DNA of 64,000 nt, taken from the NCBI RefSeq assembly GCF_900289115.1, contig NZ_LT985196.1, positions 795,670 through 859,669 on the forward strand, written 5' to 3'. This DNA comes from Janibacter massiliensis (lineage in GTDB: Bacteria; Actinomycetota; Actinomycetes; Actinomycetales; Dermatophilaceae). The notes under the pieces were generated by a model that saw only the letters and a list, made by a program, of their open reading frames with translations, did not search any database and was not told where the DNA came from. This document shows, in pieces, positions 26,212-37,455 of the stretch. The position numbers and the translations under genes are program-made. Within the stretch, counting starts at the first letter, position 1. Each line of letters begins with the position of its first letter.

Positions 26212-27657
26212 ATGTCAGATGCGACCGAGTCGCTTGAATTGATTCACCACGCGCTCACGCAGGCCGGGGCCGTCGTCCAGCCGGTTGACGATGAACTGGA
26301 CTTCGAATTTCGCGGGCACAGGGGGACTGCCCGCATCGAGGGGCCCAATCAATGCCTCATTCTCGTGATCCTGGACGCGTCGAACTGCTTGGTGGAACTG
26401 GGCCCTGACGTCGACTCGGCCGGATGGGACGCCTTCGCAGCGCTTGAACTCGGCGATGGTTCAGGGGCGAGTCCGGAAGAGGGAGAGGTCGACTTCGACC
26501 CGGATGTTGCCGCCGAATGGATCGAGCAGGTCAGACCAAGGTACGGACGACTGAGGACCGGACAGGGGGAGCCGGGCGAGTGGGTCATGCTCTACGAGTG
26601 CGATATCCCCAGAGGGTCTGAGAACCTGAGCACAGTGGCGCTCGAGGAGGCGCTCGACCTGTCGCGGCACTACTGGTGGACGGCCCCCGGCGTCGCAGGC
26701 ATCGATCCGATCCACCCCGAGTGCGACCCCCTGACGGTCTCGCCCAAGAACGCGTGGCTGATCTTCGGAGACGGGGCGTCCATTCCTGGCCAGCGGGAGA
26801 TCGACGAGGCCCGCGCAGACGCCGCACGGGGGGTGTACTGGTACGACTGGACATGCGCAAAGCAGACTGAGCCCGGCGACCTGCTGTTCGGCTATTTCAT
26901 CGATCCGGACAAGTCGATCCTCTTCGTCGCACGAGCGGCGACGGCGGCGTTCTACTCGGATCAGCAGGTCAACGCCAGGCGCAGGCTCAGGGGTGCACGG
27001 TGGTGGACCGTCATCAGCCCACCGGAGATGATTCCGCCAATCTCTTTCGCTGAACTTCAACAGGCGGCTGGGGCGCCCCTGAACCTCAAGGGCGCGAGCG
27101 GCAAGCTGTTGCGTCCCGAGGCGGCCACTCTTCTGATGGACAAGATTCGGGCCAGCGGGCCGATGACCGCCGCGCTGGCGGCAGTGCTGAGCCCGGTCAC
27201 TGGAGATCCTGACCTGACCGACCCCGCCACCACAGATCTCGCGGCGTGGCGAGACATTCCGTCAGGGCCGATGCACAAGGAAGCCCTGGTTGAGCAGCAC
27301 GTGGTTGAACCCCTTCTTCGCCTGACATTGGGCCACACGAACCGGACATGGAGTCGGCAGTACCGCGTGGGCCGAGGTTTGGCTGACTACGTCGTCCTCG
27401 AGGGAGATCGGCCAGTGTGCGTGGTGGAGGCCAAGATCCGCATCCGGCACTCCGCGGGGCAAGAATGGTCGCACTCGCCCGACTTCCAGCAGGTGTCTCG
27501 GTACGCCGCGAAGCTGGGCTGCCCGTCCGTGCTGATCGATGCACACGAGATGCATCTGATTGAGGCGGGTGGGCAGGCGCCTCAGCGCTCGATCAGACGC
27601 GCGGATGTCTCGACGGCGGACTTGGAGGCCATCGGAAAACACCTGGGCGCCCGGTAG
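26212..27657 (+). CDS. EVE/PUA-like domain fused to a PD-(D/E)XK nuclease domain
   Basis: A 481-residue protein with three parts. Residues 1-150 form a small alpha/beta domain resembling YbjN-like folds (weak). Residues about 181-300 look like an EVE/PUA-type reader of modified bases (NAWLIFGDGASIPGQ, CAKQTEPGDLLFGYFID, ILFVARAATAAFYSD). Residues about 355-450 are a nuclease core like the N-terminal domain of HsdR: Glu361, Asp392 in GLADYVVLEGD, Glu406 and Lys408 in VVEAK, and a QxxxY motif (QVSRY, 427-431). All expected catalytic residues are present. The likely role is cleavage of DNA selected by its modification state (inference). It stands alone, without a methylase or helicase partner. 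Confidence 0.65.
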   Translation: MSDATESLELIHHALTQAGAVVQPVDDELDFEFRGHRGTARIEGPNQCLILVILDASNCLVELGPDVDSAGWDAFAALELGDGSGASPEEGEVDFDPDVAAEWIEQVRPRYGRLRTGQGEPGEWVMLYECDIPRGSENLSTVALEEALDLSRHYWWTAPGVAGIDPIHPECDPLTVSPKNAWLIFGDGASIPGQREIDEARADAARGVYWYDWTCAKQTEPGDLLFGYFIDPDKSILFVARAATAAFYSDQQVNARRRLRGARWWTVISPPEMIPPISFAELQQAAGAPLNLKGASGKLLRPEAATLLMDKIRASGPMTAALAAVLSPVTGDPDLTDPATTDLAAWRDIPSGPMHKEALVEQHVVEPLLRLTLGHTNRTWSRQYRVGRGLADYVVLEGDRPVCVVEAKIRIRHSAGQEWSHSPDFQQVSRYAAKLGCPSVLIDAHEMHLIEAGGQAPQRSIRRADVSTADLEAIGKHLGAR

Positions 27658-27772
27658 ACACGCCCGGGCGGGCGCAGCCGAAGGTCGCTCCGGGCACAAG
27701 GTCGGCGAGCGGGCCACTGAGCCGTAGCTGAGGTCTAGAGTGACGAGCGAGGGTCTGGGAGCGGGAGGAAAG

Positions 27773-28516
27773 ATGGGTACTGGGGTCGCGGGGGATGCTC
27801 GGACACCGTGGATCGACACGACGTTCGACTTCCGGTCGGACGCGGATGGTGGCGACCCGGATCGGACGAGCCCGACGTTGCGGCGCTACCACCAGATCCT
27901 GTGGAGCAAGGACCTGCCGTGCGGTCGACAGTTCGACCTCGACACGACGACCGAGTGGGAGTACCTGCACCACCGGTCCGACCTCGGGGAGTTCTTCCTG
28001 AGCAGTGACGCGGTCATCGCGACGTATCAGGAATGGATCTCCACGCGGGACCTCATCGCGCAGATGCCCGAGGGAGACGTCGATGAGTTCGAGACGCTGG
28101 GGTACACGATCGGCGGGATGATGATCTTTCCGAGCAACCGGGTCGACGGCGCTTGGACGATCAACATGGCCCGCGGGATGCACCGCTCCCAGATCGCCGA
28201 CCGGATGGATCTCACGCTCGAGTGCATCCGTCGCTACTACGATGGCGATCTCGACACTCCGCTCGGCGCCACGCTTGCGCGGTACCCCGAGTTCTTCGCC
28301 CTGTTCGAGTCGTTCCAGGGGTACGTCGACTACTTCCTGCTCAACGACCTGGCGCCCGACGGCCGGGTGCAGTTCTTCCTCCCGTTCGACGGCTTCAACG
28401 GGAGGGCAGTTCCCGAGGACGCGGCCCAGTACGCGGAGTTCCGGAACCGTTCGATGGAGTTCGTGCGTCGGCGGAATCTCAGGATCGAGGCGTGGGAACG
28501 ACACGCCCGCACGTGA
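27773..28516 (+). CDS. Conserved hypothetical protein, DUF6994-like
   Basis: A 247-residue cytoplasmic protein. Characteristic stretches are SPTLRRYHQILWSKDLPCG, YLHHRSDLGEFFLSSD, TLGYTIGGMMIFPSN and a C-terminal FLPFDGFNGRAVP. The family is uncharacterised and often lies in variable regions. GGGAGGAAAG immediately upstream makes ATG 27773 far better than the in-frame GTG at 27740. It is followed by a strong terminator and then tRNA-Gly on the other strand. Confidence 0.7.
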   Translation: MGTGVAGDARTPWIDTTFDFRSDADGGDPDRTSPTLRRYHQILWSKDLPCGRQFDLDTTTEWEYLHHRSDLGEFFLSSDAVIATYQEWISTRDLIAQMPEGDVDEFETLGYTIGGMMIFPSNRVDGAWTINMARGMHRSQIADRMDLTLECIRRYYDGDLDTPLGATLARYPEFFALFESFQGYVDYFLLNDLAPDGRVQFFLPFDGFNGRAVPEDAAQYAEFRNRSMEFVRRRNLRIEAWERHART

Positions 28517-28527
28517 AGATCGACGAA

Positions 28528-28555
28528 GGGCCGCACCGACTGCTCGGTGCGGCCC
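28528..28555 (+). terminator. Terminator between the DUF6994-like gene and tRNA-Gly
   Basis: GGGCCGCACCGA (28528-28539) pairs perfectly with TCGGTGCGGCCC (28544-28555) across a 4-nt loop. It can serve both converging transcripts. Confidence 0.85.
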
Positions 28556-28564
28556 TCCGTCCGT

Positions 28565-28638
28565 TGGAGCCGATGACGGGAATCGAACCCGCGTGTCCAG
28601 CTTGGGAAGCTGGCGCTCTACCATTGAGCTACATCGGC
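28565..28638 (-). tRNA. tRNA-Gly (CCC), CCA encoded
   Basis: On the minus strand the acceptor stem is GCCGATG/CATCGGC, the D-arm reads GCTCAATGGTAGAGC, the anticodon arm is CCAGC-TTCCCAA-GCTGG (anticodon CCC) and the T-arm is CGGGTTCGATTCCCG. The discriminator T is followed by an encoded CCA (28567-28565). It borders the accessory region, as tRNA genes often do, but no duplicated 3' end was found at the far boundary. Confidence 0.95.
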
Positions 28639-28753
28639 GCGCGCCCATCGAGCGCAGCGAGTAGCGTACCGCACGCGGCGCGCAGCGCCCCTCCCCGTCC
28701 CGCAGCGTCGCTGGTCGGGCCACCTCCCCCCTGAAGCAGAACGGAACACCCCT

Positions 28754-30463
28754 GTGTCCACCGTGCCCGGCGCCGAGCCCGACGCGCCCACGCCCGCCCG
28801 CCCCGAGATGCGGGACGGCCGGATCTACGACCGCACCCACCCGGACCACCCCGACTACAGCGACAAGATCGACGCCGGCGTCCTGAAGATCGCTGGCGTC
28901 GTCGTCATCGGCGCGATCATGTCGATCCTCGACATCACTGTCGTCAACGTCGCGCTGCCGACCTTCCAGCGGGTCTTCGCCGACGGCGGCGAGGAGCTCG
29001 CGTATTCGACCGTCGCCTGGACGGTCACCGCCTACACCCTCGCCCTGGCCACGGTCATCCCGCTCACCGGCTGGGCGGCCGACCGGTTCGGAACGAAGCG
29101 CCTCTACCTGATCGCCGTCGCACTCTTCACCCTCGGGTCCGCCCTGTGCGCGATGGCGAGCTCCATCGAGATGCTCGTCTTCTTCCGCGTCCTCCAAGGC
29201 CTCGGCGGCGGCATGCTCATGCCGCTCGGCATGACGATCATGACCCGCGCCGCCGGCCCCGAGCGGATGGGTCGCCTCATGGCCATCCTCGGCGTCCCGA
29301 TGCTCCTCGGCCCCATCCTCGGGCCGATCCTCGGCGGCTGGCTCATCGACGACTTCAGCTGGCACTGGATCTTCGCCATCAACATCCCGCTGGGCCTCAT
29401 CGCGATCCTCTACGCCCTCAAGGTCCTTCCGAAGGACCACGTCGAGCCGAGCGAGACCTTCGACTGGATCGGCATGCTCCTCATGTCCCCGGGCCTGGCG
29501 CTCTTCCTCTACGGCGTGAGCTCCATCCCTGAGGAGGGCACCTTCTTCTCGACGAAGGTCGGCGTCCCCGCGACGATCGGTGTCCTGCTCATCGTCGCGT
29601 TCGTGTTCTGGGCCTTCCGCCCGAAGCACCCCCTGCTGGACCTGCGGCTGTTCCGCAACCGCAACCTCACGGTCTCGACGATCACGATGTTCCTCTTCGG
29701 AGCGGCCTTCTTCGGCGGCCTGCTGCTCGTCCCGACCTACTTCCAGCAGGTCCGTGGCGAGTCCACGCTCAACGCCGGTCTCCTCGTCGCCCCGCAGGGC
29801 CTCGGGGCCATGCTGACGATGCCGATCGCCGGTGCCCTCGCGGACAAGATGCCCGTCGGTCGCATCGTCCCGTTCGGCCTCCTGGCGATCATCGTCGGCT
29901 TCGCCGGCCTGACCCAGATCACCGACACCACGCCCTACCCGGTGCTCTGCGGCTTCCTCTTCGTCATGGGGCTGGGCATGGGCGGCACGATGATGCCGAT
30001 CATGACTTCGGCGCTGAAGACGCTGCGCGCCCACGACGTCGCCCGCGGCTCGACGCTGCTCAACATCGTCCAGCAGGTCGCGAGCTCGATCGGCGTCGCG
30101 ATCATGTCCGTCCTCCTGACGAACGCCTTCAAGGACCGGCCGCTCATCGGGCAGGCCCAGGAGTTCGGCCAGGCTGCCGAGGGCGTGAAGGACCCCCGCC
30201 AGGTCGGTGCGCTCCTCGAGAAGTTCCCCGAGGTGGCCAAGGTCCTCGCGCCGTTCGGAAGGGACCAGGCCGCCGGCCAGGCCGCGCTCATGTCGCAGGT
30301 GCGGCAGCAGATGGCCGAGGCGTTCGCGCACTCGTACTGGGTCGCGCTCGGGCTCGTCGCCCTCACGCTCCTCCCGGCGTTCTTCCTGCCGCGCAAGCAC
30401 GAGGAGTCGCACCTGCTCGACGACGAGGACGAGGGCACCCGCGCGCCCGTCGTCCTCCACTGA
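28754..30463 (+). CDS. DHA2-family (EmrB/QacA-type) drug-proton antiporter
   Basis: A 569-residue MFS exporter with about 14 transmembrane segments. The first helix contains LDITVVNVALPTF, the DHA2 signature, and LTGWAADRFGTKRLYL is MFS motif A. Substrates are probably lipophilic or cationic compounds. Unusually long hydrophilic N- and C-termini (about 40 residues each) flank the membrane core. The start is GTG. It converges on nadE across a shared hairpin; no regulator gene is adjacent. Confidence 0.9.
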   Translation: MSTVPGAEPDAPTPARPEMRDGRIYDRTHPDHPDYSDKIDAGVLKIAGVVVIGAIMSILDITVVNVALPTFQRVFADGGEELAYSTVAWTVTAYTLALATVIPLTGWAADRFGTKRLYLIAVALFTLGSALCAMASSIEMLVFFRVLQGLGGGMLMPLGMTIMTRAAGPERMGRLMAILGVPMLLGPILGPILGGWLIDDFSWHWIFAINIPLGLIAILYALKVLPKDHVEPSETFDWIGMLLMSPGLALFLYGVSSIPEEGTFFSTKVGVPATIGVLLIVAFVFWAFRPKHPLLDLRLFRNRNLTVSTITMFLFGAAFFGGLLLVPTYFQQVRGESTLNAGLLVAPQGLGAMLTMPIAGALADKMPVGRIVPFGLLAIIVGFAGLTQITDTTPYPVLCGFLFVMGLGMGGTMMPIMTSALKTLRAHDVARGSTLLNIVQQVASSIGVAIMSVLLTNAFKDRPLIGQAQEFGQAAEGVKDPRQVGALLEKFPEVAKVLAPFGRDQAAGQAALMSQVRQQMAEAFAHSYWVALGLVALTLLPAFFLPRKHEESHLLDDEDEGTRAPVVLH

Positions 30464-30487
30464 CAGGACCGGGCGTCCCCGCCGGCG

Positions 30488-32668
<2,181 letters not shown>

Positions 32669-32674
32669 GGGGCC

Positions 32675-32680
32675 ACGCTA
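32675..32680 (-). promoter_or_regulatory. -10 box TAGCGT before nadE
   Basis: TAGCGT on the minus strand lies 6 nt upstream of the nadE ATG (32668), with no ribosome-binding site between. Confidence 0.55.
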
Positions 32681-32706
32681 CGGCCCGGCGTCGGCCTGTC
32701 GCGCGC

Positions 32707-34209
32707 TCAGCGTCGGTACCACGGGACGCAGGCGCGCCGCGGCTCGCCGGTGCCCTCGCGCGGACCCCACACCTGGACGTCCCCGAACGTCGCGAGCCGG
32801 ACGAGCCCGAGCTCGCGCGCCTCGCGGACGTGCCGGACGGGGTTTCGCTGCGGCTCGTACTCGCCCTCCCGCGCCAGGTCGACGGCGACGTAGTCGGGCG
32901 GCAGCTGCGGGTGCAGCTCGCGCATGACGACGTTGTCCTTCGTCAGGCGGATCGCGAGCCGGTCCTCGGCGATGACGCACCGGTCGGGCGGGATCATCGC
33001 CCGGGCCGCGGCAAGGTCCCTCTCACGCTGCTGCTGCCGGTAGGAGACGCCGGAGAACTCGTCGGCCAGGCGCCAGACCGTCGGCGCGGCGAGCATGCCG
33101 AGCGGGGCGCTGAGCGCGAGGACCCCCGACAGGATCCGGCCGGTCCGCCCCAGGCGCGCCCGGCTCGCGCCCGGCCCCTGGCGCAGCCGCCGGGTGGCGC
33201 GCCACCGCTGAAGGTTCCGGGCGCCGTGGAGCGCGGCGAGGACGAGGAAGGGCCAGATGATGGCCTGATAGTGGAAGTGCGGCCCCCACAGGCGCTCGCG
33301 GTCGGAGAAGAAGCGCTCGGCGAGGATCGGCAGCGCGACGAGCGAGTACCGCGACAGCAGCGGCAGGCCCAGCAGCGGGACGACGAGCAGGAGCATCGTC
33401 ACCGTCTTGATCGGCGGGAGGAAGAACAGCTCCGCGGCGTGCAGCGGGTCGGTGAGGATCGCGACGATCGCGCTCGGCGCATCGGGGCCGAGCGACTCGT
33501 ACTCCCAGTACGCGAACTGCCCGTCCGGCGCGTACCGGGGCAGGAACCATCCCGTCACCGCGACGTAGTGCAGCGCCCCGACGACGACGAAGCCCGCCCC
33601 GACCCGCCGCCCGCCGCGCATGGTGAGCAGGACGAGCCCGAGGACGGCCAGGACGATGCCCATGTCCTCCCGGACGAGCAGGAGCAGCAGACCCCAGAGC
33701 ACGACGGGCCGCCACGCTCGACGATCGACCGCCTCGACGAGGGCCGCCGCGATCGGCAGGCCGAAGGAGATCTCGTGGACGTCGTGGTCGACCATCGCCT
33801 GGATCGGGAAGCCGAGGAGGTACCCGCCGACGAACACGTCCGACCACGGCTGCGGCAGGTAGCGGCGGGCCAGTCGCCAGATCGGCCACGCCGAGAGCAG
33901 GACGAGGACGACCTGGAGGATCAGCAGGGTGCGGGGGTCGTCCCAGATCCAGTAGAAGGGCGCCGCTACGGCGATGATCGGGTGGAAGTGGTCGCCCCAG
34001 ATGAGGTAGTCGACGCCCTTGATCGACACGTACGGCCGTCGGCCGTGGGCGTAGGCCCGCACCGCCTGGTCGAAGATCCCGAGGTCGTAGCCGGCGGCCT
34101 GCCAGCGGTTCCACCGGGACAGGGTGTGCACGAGGTAGAGGGTGCCGATGGCGACGAGTCCGAGGGTCCGCAGGAGCGTGCTGCGGTCCGGGCGTCGGAG
34201 GGTCGGCAC
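32707..34209 (-). CDS. DUF2079 integral membrane protein
   Basis: A 500-residue polytopic protein (about 10 helices) with a C-terminal extracytoplasmic segment. GYDLGIFDQAVRAYAHGRRP, WGDHFHPIIAVAAPFYWIW and DHDVHEISFGLPIAAALVEA are typical of DUF2079, which is related to GT-C glycosyltransferases using polyprenyl-linked sugars. The conserved Asp pair early in the first loop would fit a GT-C active site, but activity is unproven. The GTG at 34209 is chosen because TAGCCT lies 7 nt upstream; the long upstream frame covers dcd on the other strand. Confidence 0.8.
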   Translation of the reverse strand: MPTLRRPDRSTLLRTLGLVAIGTLYLVHTLSRWNRWQAAGYDLGIFDQAVRAYAHGRRPYVSIKGVDYLIWGDHFHPIIAVAAPFYWIWDDPRTLLILQVVLVLLSAWPIWRLARRYLPQPWSDVFVGGYLLGFPIQAMVDHDVHEISFGLPIAAALVEAVDRRAWRPVVLWGLLLLLVREDMGIVLAVLGLVLLTMRGGRRVGAGFVVVGALHYVAVTGWFLPRYAPDGQFAYWEYESLGPDAPSAIVAILTDPLHAAELFFLPPIKTVTMLLLVVPLLGLPLLSRYSLVALPILAERFFSDRERLWGPHFHYQAIIWPFLVLAALHGARNLQRWRATRRLRQGPGASRARLGRTGRILSGVLALSAPLGMLAAPTVWRLADEFSGVSYRQQQRERDLAAARAMIPPDRCVIAEDRLAIRLTKDNVVMRELHPQLPPDYVAVDLAREGEYEPQRNPVRHVREARELGLVRLATFGDVQVWGPREGTGEPRRACVPWYRR

Positions 34210-34216
34210 CCGGGGG

Positions 34217-34222
34217 AGGCTA
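34217..34222 (-). promoter_or_regulatory. -10 box TAGCCT before the DUF2079 gene
   Basis: TAGCCT (minus strand) is 7 nt upstream of the GTG at 34209, again a leaderless arrangement. It is back-to-back with the dcd promoter 30 bp away. Confidence 0.55.
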
Positions 34223-34251
34223 GTCGACCTCGCCCGCGCCGGTGCCTGCCG

Positions 34252-34257
34252 TAGCCT
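34252..34257 (+). promoter_or_regulatory. -10 box TAGCCT before dcd
   Basis: TAGCCT ends 6 nt before the dcd GTG at 34264; no ribosome-binding site is present. Confidence 0.55.
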
Positions 34258-34263
34258 GCACCC

Positions 34264-34839
34264 GTGCTCCTCTCCGACCGCGACATCCGCGCCGAGGTCG
34301 AGGCCGGCCGGGTCGGGCTCGACCCGTGGGACGCCTCGATGATCCAGCCGAGCAGCGTCGACGTGCGCCTCGACAAGTTCTTCCGGCTGTTCGACAACCA
34401 CAAGTACCCGGTCATCGACCCCGCGGAGGACCAGCCGGAGCTGACCCGGCTCGTCGAGGTGGACCCCGCGGACGGCTTCGTCCTCCACCCCGGCGAGTTC
34501 GTCCTCGGCTCGACCCTCGAGCAGGTCACCCTCCCCGACGACCTCGCCGCCCGGGTCGAGGGCAAGTCGAGCCTGGGCCGGCTGGGTCTGCTCACCCACG
34601 CCACCGCCGGCTTCGTCGACCCGGGCTTCTCCGGGCACGTGACGCTCGAGCTGAGCAACGTCGCGACGCTGCCGATCATGCTGTGGCCGGGGATGAAGAT
34701 CGGTCAGCTGTGCTTCTTCCGGCTGTCCAGCCCGGCTGAGCACCCCTACGGCAGCAAGCAGTACGGCTCGCACTACCAGGGCCAGCGCGGGCCGACGGCC
34801 AGCCGGTCGTTCGCGAACTTCCACCGGACGCCGGTCTGA
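34264..34839 (+). CDS. dcd: dCTP deaminase (probably bifunctional, dUMP-forming)
   Basis: Makes dUTP, or dUMP directly, from dCTP for thymidylate synthesis. It has 191 residues, the usual length. Family motifs are [37 protein letters not shown] and [16 protein letters not shown]; Glu and Ser/Arg residues in these motifs form the active site. Actinobacterial homologues combine deaminase and dUTPase activity. The GTG start is leaderless. The alpha/beta hydrolase gene begins one base after its stop codon. Confidence 0.95.
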   Translation: MLLSDRDIRAEVEAGRVGLDPWDASMIQPSSVDVRLDKFFRLFDNHKYPVIDPAEDQPELTRLVEVDPADGFVLHPGEFVLGSTLEQVTLPDDLAARVEGKSSLGRLGLLTHATAGFVDPGFSGHVTLELSNVATLPIMLWPGMKIGQLCFFRLSSPAEHPYGSKQYGSHYQGQRGPTASRSFANFHRTPV

Positions 34840-34840
34840 C

Positions 34841-35599
34841 GTGACCGTCCGTCCCGGCGGCGTCGGCACCCACGACGGGCAGGCGCCCCGGTCCGGCTCC
34901 CTCGCCGACATCGTCGAGGTGGTCCGGCCCGACGACGACGCTGCCGTGACGGAGGAACCGCGCCGCACCGGACCACGGCCGGCGCTGCGCTGGGTCGTCC
35001 GTCCCCGCCGGGCCCGAGCCGTCGTCCTCGTCCTCCACGGCGGGTCGGAGAGGTCGACGAGCGCGGCCCGCTGGTGGGACCCCGCCGTGCTCCGGATGGT
35101 CCCGTTCGCGCTCGAGTCGGCCGCCCGTGGCCGGGGGCGGGTCGCGGTCGCCCAGCTGCGGTTCGGCGTCCGCGGCTGGAACGAGGGTGTCGAGGACCCC
35201 GTCCGCGACGCCCGGTGGGCGCTCCGGCGGATCCGCGCGCACTACCCCGACCTGCCGATCGGGATCATCGGCCACTCGATGGGTGGCCGGACCCTCCTGC
35301 ACCTCACCGGCAGCCGGAACGTGGCCGCCGCGGTCTTCCTCGCGCCGTGGGTCCCGGAGGAGGACCTGCCGCGGGTGCGGGCCAACCGTGGGCTGCAGGT
35401 GCTCCTGCTCCACGGCCGGCTCGACCTCGTCGTCCGGCCCGACCACTCCGAGCTCGCGGCGCAGCGCTACCGGGAGCTCGGCGCGCAGGTCACGCACCTC
35501 GAGCTGCCGTACGGCCAGCACTCGATGATGGTCGGGGCCAAGCACTGGCACCGCCGCACGGCCCGGTTCCTGCGCGAGGCCCTCCGCCCCCGAGGCTGA
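34841..35599 (+). CDS. Alpha/beta hydrolase
   Basis: A 252-residue hydrolase. VVLVLHGGSERST supplies the oxyanion hole, IIGHSMGGRTLLHL the nucleophile elbow, LLLHGRLDLVVRP the acidic residue and PYGQHSMM the His. Substrate unknown. It begins one nucleotide after the dcd stop codon and is very likely co-transcribed with it. The first 35 residues are polar and poorly conserved-looking, so the real start may be the in-frame GTG near 34944. Confidence 0.75.
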   Translation: MTVRPGGVGTHDGQAPRSGSLADIVEVVRPDDDAAVTEEPRRTGPRPALRWVVRPRRARAVVLVLHGGSERSTSAARWWDPAVLRMVPFALESAARGRGRVAVAQLRFGVRGWNEGVEDPVRDARWALRRIRAHYPDLPIGIIGHSMGGRTLLHLTGSRNVAAAVFLAPWVPEEDLPRVRANRGLQVLLLHGRLDLVVRPDHSELAAQRYRELGAQVTHLELPYGQHSMMVGAKHWHRRTARFLREALRPRG

Positions 35600-35757
35600 G
35601 TCGCGCCGCGGCGGGTGCGTGGACGCGGCTGCTGCGGTCATGTCCGGACGCCGCGGCGATGGCCGGTGCGTCCGACCCGAACCGCGGCGCCTGCATGAGC
35701 GCCCCCCGAGCGAGGTGTGGCCGCCGCGTGGGGCGCCCATCGCGGCTCCGGCCTGGG

Positions 35758-35785
35758 TTGACTCACCGGTAACAGACGGCAGACT
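35758..35785 (+). promoter_or_regulatory. Promoter of the amidase gene
   Basis: TTGACT (35758-35763), a 16-bp spacer and CAGACT (35780-35785) end 7 nt before the GTG at 35793. This fixes the start and predicts a leaderless mRNA. Confidence 0.55.
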
Positions 35786-35792
35786 GGCGCAG

Positions 35793-37352
35793 GTGACCGC
35801 CTCGACCGACCGCCCCGTCGTCTCCGCCTCCGTGAGCACGGACGGCCGCGACTCCCCGGGCCGCCGCTGGGACCCGCGTGACCCCGACGCGACCGAGATC
35901 CCCGGCGAGCGGGTGAGCGCCTTCGCCGACGACGCGCTCGGCACGGGCGACGCGACCGACGTCGCCCACCGGATCGCCTCGGGGGAGATCAGTGCCGCCG
36001 AGGCGGTCGAGGCCGCGATCGCCCGGGTGGAGGCGGTCCAGGGGCGGCTCAACGGCCTGCAGTTCGAGGACTTCGACCGCGCCCGCCGCCGCGCCGCGAC
36101 CGTCCCGACGAGAGGGGACGCCGTCGCCGCGTTCGCCGGGGTCCCGGGCGCCTTCAAGGACAACGTCACCGTCGCCGGGATGCCGCTGACGATGGGCTCC
36201 CGGGCCGTCGTTCCTCGGCGGCTGAGCACGGACGGCGGCGTCGTCAAGCAGATCCTCGACACGGGGATGATCCCCATCGGCTCGACGACCTGCCCCGAGT
36301 TCGGCTGGACCGCGACGACCGAGCGGCTCGGCGGGGACGTCACCCGCAACCCGTGGCACACCGGGTACTCCTCCGGCGGGAGCTCCGGCGGCTCGGCGGC
36401 GTTCGTCGCCTCGGGCGCCCTGCCGATCGCCCACGCGAACGACGGTGGCGGATCCATCCGCATCCCCGCCGCGGCGTGCGGGCTCGTCGGGCTGAAGATG
36501 TCGCGCGGGCGCACCCTCGGCGACCCGTCGACCGCCGACACCCCGGTCAAGGTCGTCAACGACGGCGTCCTCACCCGGTCGGTCCGCGACACCGCCCGGA
36601 TGGTCGCAGCGCTCGAGCAGCGGTACCGCAACCCGCGTCTGCAGCCCGTCGGAGAGGTCGAAGGCCCCGGAGCCCGACGGCTGCGGGTCGGCGTCACGAT
36701 CGACTCGCCCGTCGGACCTGCGACCGACGCCCCGACCCGGGCCGCCGTCGAGGCCACCCGCGCACTGCTCGACGACCTGGGCCACGACACGGTCGACTTC
36801 GCCCCGCCCGTCCCGCGCTTCTTCAAGTCCGACTTCGAGGACTACTGGGCGCTCCTCGCGTTCGCCATCAGCAAGAACGGCCGGAAGCAGTTCGGCCCGG
36901 GGTTCGACGCGACGCGGCTCGACCCGCTGACCCTCGGCCTGGCCCAGCGGTTCTCCCGGCGGATCCTCAAGGCCCCGCTCGTCCTCGCACGGCTGCAGGC
37001 GTCGTCACGGGCCTACGAGCGCTCCATCGCCGACGTCGACCTCGTCCTCACACCCGTCCTGTCGCACCAGACCCCGCCGATCGGCTACCTCTCGGCCGAC
37101 CAGCCGTTCGAGGACCACTTCCGCCGGCTCGTCGACTACTGCTGCTTCACCCCGCTGCACAACGCGACCGGGGCCCCCGCGATCAGCCTGCCGCTCGGCG
37201 CGACGCCGGACGGCCGCCCCGTCGGGGTGATGTTCAGCGGGGCGCGCGGCAGCGAACGGACCCTCCTCGAGATCGCGTTCGAGCTTGAGGCGGCCCGGCC
37301 GTTCGCGAGCGTCGACGGCTCACCCTCGGCGCGAAACGTTTCCATCAGTTAA
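35793..37352 (+). CDS. Amidase-signature-family hydrolase
   Basis: A 519-residue amidase with the Ser-cisSer-Lys triad: Lys122 in VPGAFKDN, the cis-Ser in GYSSGGSSGGSAA (residues 191-203) and the nucleophile Ser221 in DGGGSIRIPAA. It hydrolyses a carboxamide; the substrate cannot be told, although the local pattern is closer to general amidases than to GatA, and no gatB/gatC is nearby. The start at 35793 is set by the promoter; the frame is open 58 codons further upstream, but that part is not protein-like. Confidence 0.85.
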   Translation: MTASTDRPVVSASVSTDGRDSPGRRWDPRDPDATEIPGERVSAFADDALGTGDATDVAHRIASGEISAAEAVEAAIARVEAVQGRLNGLQFEDFDRARRRAATVPTRGDAVAAFAGVPGAFKDNVTVAGMPLTMGSRAVVPRRLSTDGGVVKQILDTGMIPIGSTTCPEFGWTATTERLGGDVTRNPWHTGYSSGGSSGGSAAFVASGALPIAHANDGGGSIRIPAAACGLVGLKMSRGRTLGDPSTADTPVKVVNDGVLTRSVRDTARMVAALEQRYRNPRLQPVGEVEGPGARRLRVGVTIDSPVGPATDAPTRAAVEATRALLDDLGHDTVDFAPPVPRFFKSDFEDYWALLAFAISKNGRKQFGPGFDATRLDPLTLGLAQRFSRRILKAPLVLARLQASSRAYERSIADVDLVLTPVLSHQTPPIGYLSADQPFEDHFRRLVDYCCFTPLHNATGAPAISLPLGATPDGRPVGVMFSGARGSERTLLEIAFELEAARPFASVDGSPSARNVSIS

Positions 37353-37455
37353 TGTTCTCGGGCCTGCTGGTCCGTGACGTGGCCCCCGGACGGGGGTCGC
37401 CGGACCGGCCCGATGGGGACGCACCCGGCGTCACCCAGCTGCGGAAGGGGAGCCG

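Noticed and set aside
28565-28638. An att site for an integrative element in tRNA-Gly
   Set aside because: No copy of the tRNA 3' end was seen near 21.3 kb and no integrase gene is present.
27593-30460. A 955-codon minus-strand frame opposite the DHA2 exporter
   Set aside because: Runs through tRNA-Gly and is antisense of a well-recognised transporter; no homologous motif.
37353-37455. A riboswitch before the osmoprotectant importer
   Set aside because: Only ~100 bp with one short GC hairpin; no known riboswitch architecture could be recognised.
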